Assembly (NCBI GenBank): GCA_004151065.3
Contig: NWUY0300019321.1
Coordinates: forward strand, 8,471-19,542
Length of the DNA: 11,072 bases
Origin: Larix sibirica
Taxonomy: Eukaryota; Streptophyta; Pinopsida; Pinales; Pinaceae
Direction of reading: 5' to 3'
Shown here piece after piece: positions 7,590 to 11,072 of the stretch; positions within the stretch are counted from its first letter, which is position 1, and each line of letters starts with the position of its first letter. The translations under genes and the position numbers were made by a program. Below the pieces are notes generated by a model. It had not been told where the DNA came from and ran no database searches. It worked only from the letters and a program-made list of their open reading frames with translations.

Positions 7590-7887
7590 GAGAAGAAGAA
7601 AGCTATGAAGTAGAATCCGGTGATCCTGGAAAAAGAAATTGAAACGATTATTTCCTCAAACTTCTTTGGGCCTATGTCACAGACAGATTATGTTTCTCTC
7701 TTGGATCTGGACAAACAAAAAATTACTATTTTGAGAATGGAAGAGGAGTCTTGGAGGTTGAAAAGTCAATCTATCTAGAGATTCAAATACAAGTTTTTTT
7801 CATAAATTTGCTGAGAATCGAAGAGTTCAAAATGCCATCTAGGATTTACAGGATTCAAAGGGGAATGTTTTCTCTTCTTCAGAAGAT

Positions 7888-8580
7888 ATGCACAAGGGTG
7901 CATGTTCTTACATTCAAAATATGTTTCCGGACCCAAAGTTGTCCTCTCTATTAGAACAGTTTAAAGTGGTAAAAAAATTCCCTCGTTTCTTCTTAGAAGA
8001 AGAAGGGAATGATTTATATAATCCAATATCTTTAGCTGAAGTGGAGGCGAATTTAAAGGGATTTGATAAATCTAAAAGTTTGGGCCTAGATGGATGGACT
8101 GTAGAACTTTTCCTTTTCTTCTTTGACATTATGGGTCGAGACATTCTTGCTATTGTTGAAGAATCAAGAGTTTTAGGTAAGGTTTCAGATGCTGTAAATT
8201 CCACTTTCCTTGCACTTATTCCGAAATGCTCCCATCCTAAGGATTTCAATGAATTTAGACCGATATCTCTTTACAATCTTATATACAAGGTTATTTAAAA
8301 AATAATAGCATTAAGATTGAATCCGAGTTTATCCAAACATATATATCCATGGAGCAATTTGGCTTCCTAGAAGATCGAAAAATTCTCGATGTAGTTGGAG
8401 TTTCTCAAGAAGCTTTTCATAGCATAAATTCAAAACATCTTAAATCTCTAATCCTTAAGCTAGACCTGGCAAAGGCTTACCACAAGGTGGACTGGACTTT
8501 CTTTCGACTGGTCTTAATATAGATTGACTCATTTACTGTTTGTTGATGATGTAATGTTATTTAGGGTGGATAGTGCTATG
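7888..8580 (+). pseudogene. LINE B reverse transcriptase with internal deletion
   Basis: The open frame 7888-8298 carries RT block 0-1: SLGLDGWTVELF (usually APGPDGF) and STFLALIPKCSHPKDFNEFRPISLYN, ending at a TAA where relatives read KVISK. After a frame change, KIIALRLNPSLSKH is followed by the small ORF 8349-8522, which begins MEQFGFLEDRKILDVVGVSQ and contains ILKLDLAKAYHKVDW, with the motif A aspartate at 8463-8465. Only about 82 bp later comes THLLFVDDVMLF, with the motif C aspartates at 8545-8550, in another frame. In LINE A the same two points are 306 bp apart, so the motif B region (RGVRQGxPLSP) is gone. An enzyme from this copy is impossible. Confidence 0.85.
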
Positions 8581-9360
8581 GAGTGGCAAGAATGAAATCA
8601 ATCTTATCATTGTTTTGCTATGTCTCCGGAATGAAAATAAAATTTGATAAATCTTTCTTTTTGGAAAATGAGATAAAGGAGGATTTAAAGGCTCAGACCA
8701 GTTAGGTTTATCCCATTAACATGGGTCCTCTACATGAAAGCATCAAATACGTGGGATTCTATATTAATCCAAATATTTATCAGGCAAAGGATTGGTTGTG
8801 GTTATTGAATAAATATGATAATAGAATCAACCATTGGTGTTGGCGTTGACTCTCTTTGGGTGGAAGAGTAATTCTTGCTAAATCAGTTATGCAGAACTTA
8901 ACGGTTTATTGGCTATCTTTATATAAATTTCCAAAATATATTCTAAATGGAATTTGTAGAAGAATTTTCAACTTCATCTAAATAGGTGGAAAGGGAAAAC
9001 ATAAATACCATATGACAAATTAGTTAAATTTGGCAAATCCAAATTCGTTGGGGGGATGGGCTTTAAAAAATATCTTCCTCTTTGCAAAAGACTTATATGC
9101 AAAAATCCTATGGTGAGTTTTATTTGTAGATGGTCTATGGAGTAAGGTCATAAAAGAAAAATATCTTAAAAACATATCTCCATTGCAGTGGTTCCACTAG
9201 GGTTCAAAATGTGTTAAAAGGGCCTCAAATATATGGTGCGGTCTGATTGGCTTAGTGAAGGTCAATGAGAAGTGGCTGGTTTGGAAGCTGGGGGATGGTA
9301 GGGATATAAAGGTGGTTGTTTTTTGGCCTGATCCTCTTATTTTTTGTCCAGACTTGTATA
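8581..9360 (+). pseudogene. LINE B thumb and C-terminal region (heavily decayed)
   Basis: Pieces in shifting frames match the LINE A order: SIKYVGFYINPNIYQ-KDWLWLLNKYDNRIN (8740-8830 region), SLGGRVILAKSVMQNLTVYW, NPNSLGGWALKNIFLFAKDL, then FVDGLWSKVIKEKYLKN, SNIWCGLIGLVKVNEKWLVW and GDGRDIKV. These correspond to the thumb and the segment before the zinc knuckle. The reading ends around 9310-9360, where a T-rich stretch begins; the zf-RVT and RNase H parts do not follow. Confidence 0.75.
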
Positions 9361-9400
9361 TATCGGTTGTTGTTTTCTTGGTCTGATCCTCTTATTTTTT
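9314..9400 (+). repeat. Imperfect direct repeat at the LINE B coding-UTR junction
   Basis: CTGATCCTCTTAT at 9328-9340 recurs exactly at 9383-9395, each preceded by GGTTGTT-rich sequence and followed by a T-run (5 and 10 or more T). The period is 55 bp. The repeat lies where the LINE B coding sequence stops making sense, so it may reflect template slippage or a repair event linked to the loss of the C-terminal part. Confidence 0.7.
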
Positions 9401-9404
9401 TTTT

Positions 9405-9846
9405 TAGGGAATTAAGCTCTTTCGAGTCTGCAATTTCTTGTTGGAGTCAATTTTTTGGTTCTATGGTTGTGGTATTCTCAGACTTTCTATGAGCCTTCAT
9501 TATTTTTTGTTCTTTTGTTGGATCGTGTTTTGATGTTGGTCGAAGGCTTTCTATGTTTCTATCCGGCATACAATCTCCAGTTGTTTTTCACCTGTTGTGA
9601 CTACCTTTTTCCATAGTTTCGATGTTCTCCATATTCTCAGTGCATAGGATGGGCTTTGGTGCCTTGTTTCTTTTCAGTGGCAATAGCCTGTTGGGCCTGT
9701 GTGGCAGCTTTGATTTTATGATTATGTAACAGTGGCTATTTTTTTCCTTTGATACTGTTGGTACAGTTCAATACTTTGTTTTGATGTAAATGCTCTCTAC
9801 TGTTTAATTGAAATAGTACTGGTTGGTTTTCTTAATGTGAAAAAAA
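9405..9846 (+). other. Probable LINE B 3' UTR ending in a short A-run
   Basis: About 440 bp rich in T and G with no coding frame follow the truncated C-terminal region. The end reads TTAATGTG followed by A7 at 9840-9846, like the weak tails of old L1 insertions. A target-duplication candidate follows at 9851-9862. The assignment rests on position and tail only; the DNA could also be unrelated flank. Confidence 0.5.
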
Positions 9847-9850
9847 GCAT

Positions 9851-9862
9851 ATGAGTATTAAT
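9851..9862. repeat. Candidate right target-site duplication of LINE B
   Basis: ATGAGTATTAAT directly follows the A-run and resembles 6223-6235 (one indel, one substitution). If real, it fixes LINE B as one insertion from 6236 to about 9850. Confidence 0.3.
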
Positions 9863-10635
9863 CACTGATAGAAAATACTTTTAGGTATCACCCTATACAA
9901 CCTTCATGAAAAACTACAATATTTATGACCATTGTCCGGGAGGCATAGAAACCATAAAAGATGACGTCTATAAAATAATATACATTTATTTTAATCTTGA
10001 TTTGTTAACCATCTAAATATTCAAAATACATTTTTTCAATTTTACATTTAAATTGATTTTTTAATGAAAAATAATAATCTATTTAATTCACTAACCAAGA
10101 AATTTAAAATTATCTAAGCTGCTTTTTCTCATCTTCTTTAGGAATATCCGTTACATGTTTAAAACTTTTATATATTTGTTTTACATTTACTAAACAATAA
10201 TCTAAATTATATGTAGATTAATTAAAATTTAAGAAATTTAAAAGTATCTACACTATTTTTTCTCATCTTCTTTAGAAATCTGCGTTACATCTTTAAAACC
10301 TTTATTTATTTGTAGTAAACCTGTAATTAAAATTTGTTTAGATATTTGTACAAATTAATATTTGTAAATCTTTTGAAAGTTTCTTTATTAATGAAGATAT
10401 AGATGGTAGGCTGTCATGTATTGGCATTTGAATGAGATATATTTGTAATAAAAAAACCTATAACGAGTCGAACACTTTTATATAAACTTTGTGAATTTGG
10501 ACATAATGAGGCTGTAGACATTTATTTTTAAGCCATGGTAACCAAATTCAAAGAGAAACTCTTACTTTACGATTGGAATAAGTATGGAATCTCTATGACT
10601 AGATGTTTTAGTGTCTCTAACATTAATTAAATTTT
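9863..10635. other. AT-rich stretch without recognisable genes
   Basis: No open frame of note, RNA gene or transposon protein similarity is visible on either strand. The only structure is the duplicated block at about 10039-10313, listed separately. This may be host intergenic DNA or very old repeat. Confidence 0.6.
10097..10313. repeat. Direct repeat: two 83-bp units, 134-bp period
   Basis: The unit starting AAGAAATTTAAAA at 10097-10179 recurs at 10231-10313 with roughly 85-90% identity, including the shared TTTTTCTCATCTTCTTTAG core. The spacer also shows weak similarity (TTTACATTTA near 10040 and 10180), so the true unit is probably about 134-141 bp, tandem twice. Confidence 0.8.
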
Positions 10636-10691
10636 GATCTATTAAGTATTAATTAATAAGAGGGATCTATTAAGTATTAATTAATAAGAGG
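10636..10691. repeat. Perfect 28-bp tandem duplication
   Basis: The 28-bp unit starting GATCTATTAAGTATTAATTA occurs at 10636-10663 and again without change at 10664-10691; GATC of a third unit follows. The lack of any difference marks this as a recent slippage or filler duplication. Confidence 0.95.
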
Positions 10692-10765
10692 GATCCAATT
10701 TTTTAAGAGTAATTTTTGCATTCAAATGCGCTCTACAGCCCAGTATGAGGGAGATCTTGTAACAT

Positions 10766-10811
10766 GTGTCGAGTGTGTGTGTTTGTCGAGTTTGTCGAGT
10801 GTTTGTAGAGT
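10766..10811. repeat. Short GTTTGTCGAG-type repeats beside an ambiguous base
   Basis: TTTGTCGAG repeats at 10782-10790 and 10791-10799, with a variant TTTGTAGAG at 10802-10810 and a TGTGTCGAGTGTGTGTG stretch before. The run ends at t10811, n10812. Confidence 0.8.
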
Positions 10812-10812
10812 N
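10812..10812. other. Ambiguous base n
   Basis: This is the only undetermined base in the window. It lies exactly between low-complexity GTTTGTCGAG repeats and the start of a Ty3-gypsy remnant, so it may mark an assembly join or a poorly resolved repeat. Confidence 0.9.
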
Positions 10813-11072
10813 CTTAAGAAATTGTTGAAGCTGCTGCAAATGCTCATCCCATTATCTGCTAAAAATTAGGATGTCATCAGGATAAATAAAGACGCATTTT
10901 CTTGCAAAAGGTCTAAGAAATCCACCCATATATGTCATAAAAGTTGTTGGTGGGTTAGTTAACCCAAAAGACATGACTAACCACTCAAATAAACCTTCCC
11001 TCGTTTTGAAAGCGATCTTCCATATATGTAAGGGCTCTATTGGAATTTGATGATATCTCAACTTGAGGTCGA
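10813..11072 (-). pseudogene. Ty3-gypsy reverse transcriptase fragment, running off the right edge
   Basis: The minus strand reads DLKLRYHQIPIEPLHIWKIA from the window edge, with the motif A aspartate at 11068-11070, then LFEWLVMSFGLTNPPTTFM (motif B, usually FGLTNAPATF) and CVFIYPDDILIFS (motif C, aspartates just before ILIFS). This order is diagnostic of Ty3-gypsy polymerases, which copy the element's RNA into DNA. A TAA at 10854-10852 replaces a residue before WDEHLQQLQQFLK, which continues the family pattern to 10813. The YPDD core is odd: relatives have L or I in place of P. With the stop, this copy is inactive. The rest of the element should lie right of the window (5' side); its 3' side is cut off at the n. 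Confidence 0.9.

Larger units (their letters stand above)
6236..9846 (+). mobile_element. LINE B: decayed plant L1-type retrotransposon with internal deletions
   Basis: Plus-strand pieces follow the L1 ORF2 order: a pre-endonuclease segment (6351-6608), an endonuclease (~6707-7589), a reverse transcriptase (~7888-8580), a thumb and C-terminal region (~8600-9360) and a probable 3' UTR ending in a short A-run (9405-9846). Reading needs many frame changes and crosses many stops, so the element is old. About 225 bp is missing between RT motifs A and C, and the zinc-knuckle plus RNase H part present in LINE A is absent. The left border is uncertain: no ORF1 zinc-finger protein is visible, and the element may be 5'-truncated or cut at the junction with LINE A. 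Confidence 0.8.

Noticed and set aside
7914-8249. Minus-strand 111-codon open frame
   Set aside because: It is the complement of the LINE B reverse transcriptase block, whose plus-strand reading has clear RT motifs.
3643-9846. One LINE with a 5' inversion from twin priming
   Set aside because: Both halves contain reverse transcriptase and thumb sequences, so they overlap in content and must be two elements.
1-11072. CRISPR array, tRNA, rRNA or bacterial features
   Set aside because: No regularly spaced identical repeats with unique spacers, no cloverleaf sequence and no operon structure were seen; everything points to a plant nuclear genome.

Overview
The window looks like plant nuclear, repeat-rich intergenic DNA. 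The evidence is a Ty1-copia LTR, two L1-type LINEs of the plant kind that carries an RNase H domain, a Ty3-gypsy reverse transcriptase fragment, telo-box motifs and short spliceosomal-type introns. Nothing suggests bacteria: there are no operons, ribosome binding sites or tRNA/rRNA genes. I cannot name the species; a seed plant with a large transposon load fits best.

Layout. Positions 1-522 are the 3' tail of a Ty1-copia element (polypurine tract, then a probable 423-bp LTR) whose body lies outside the window to the left. Positions ~569-3113 form one large near-palindrome: two ~1.25-1.28 kb arms around a 12-bp centre, each arm a copy of the same intron-containing gene fragment, placed tail to tail. 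The right arm (minus strand) is better preserved: two exon blocks join in phase across a 185-bp intron into about 220 codons. The left arm (plus strand) is decayed. The protein belongs to no family I recognise. Positions ~3067-3561 hold what may be the 5' part of the right-hand copy: a short candidate first exon, a 44-bp tandem repeat and two telo boxes.

Positions 3643-6226 are a 5'-truncated LINE on the minus strand (LINE A) with a poly-A tail. Its reverse transcriptase is broken by stops and one frameshift, but its C-terminal zinc-knuckle plus RNase H part is a 438-residue open frame with all expected catalytic residues. Positions ~6236-9846 are a second, more decayed LINE on the plus strand (LINE B), head to head with the first. 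It has a pre-endonuclease fragment, an endonuclease, a reverse transcriptase lacking about 225 bp between the two catalytic aspartate motifs, a C-terminal segment and a probable 3' UTR; its zinc-knuckle and RNase H part is missing.

Positions ~9863-10812 are AT-rich, without genes, and hold several local tandem duplications. Positions 10813-11072 are a Ty3-gypsy reverse transcriptase fragment on the minus strand that starts beside a single ambiguous base (n at 10812).

No gene here works with another in a pathway; the window is a nest of selfish-element remains around one inverted-repeat gene-derived locus. That locus is the most unusual item, because transcription across it would give a very long hairpin RNA.
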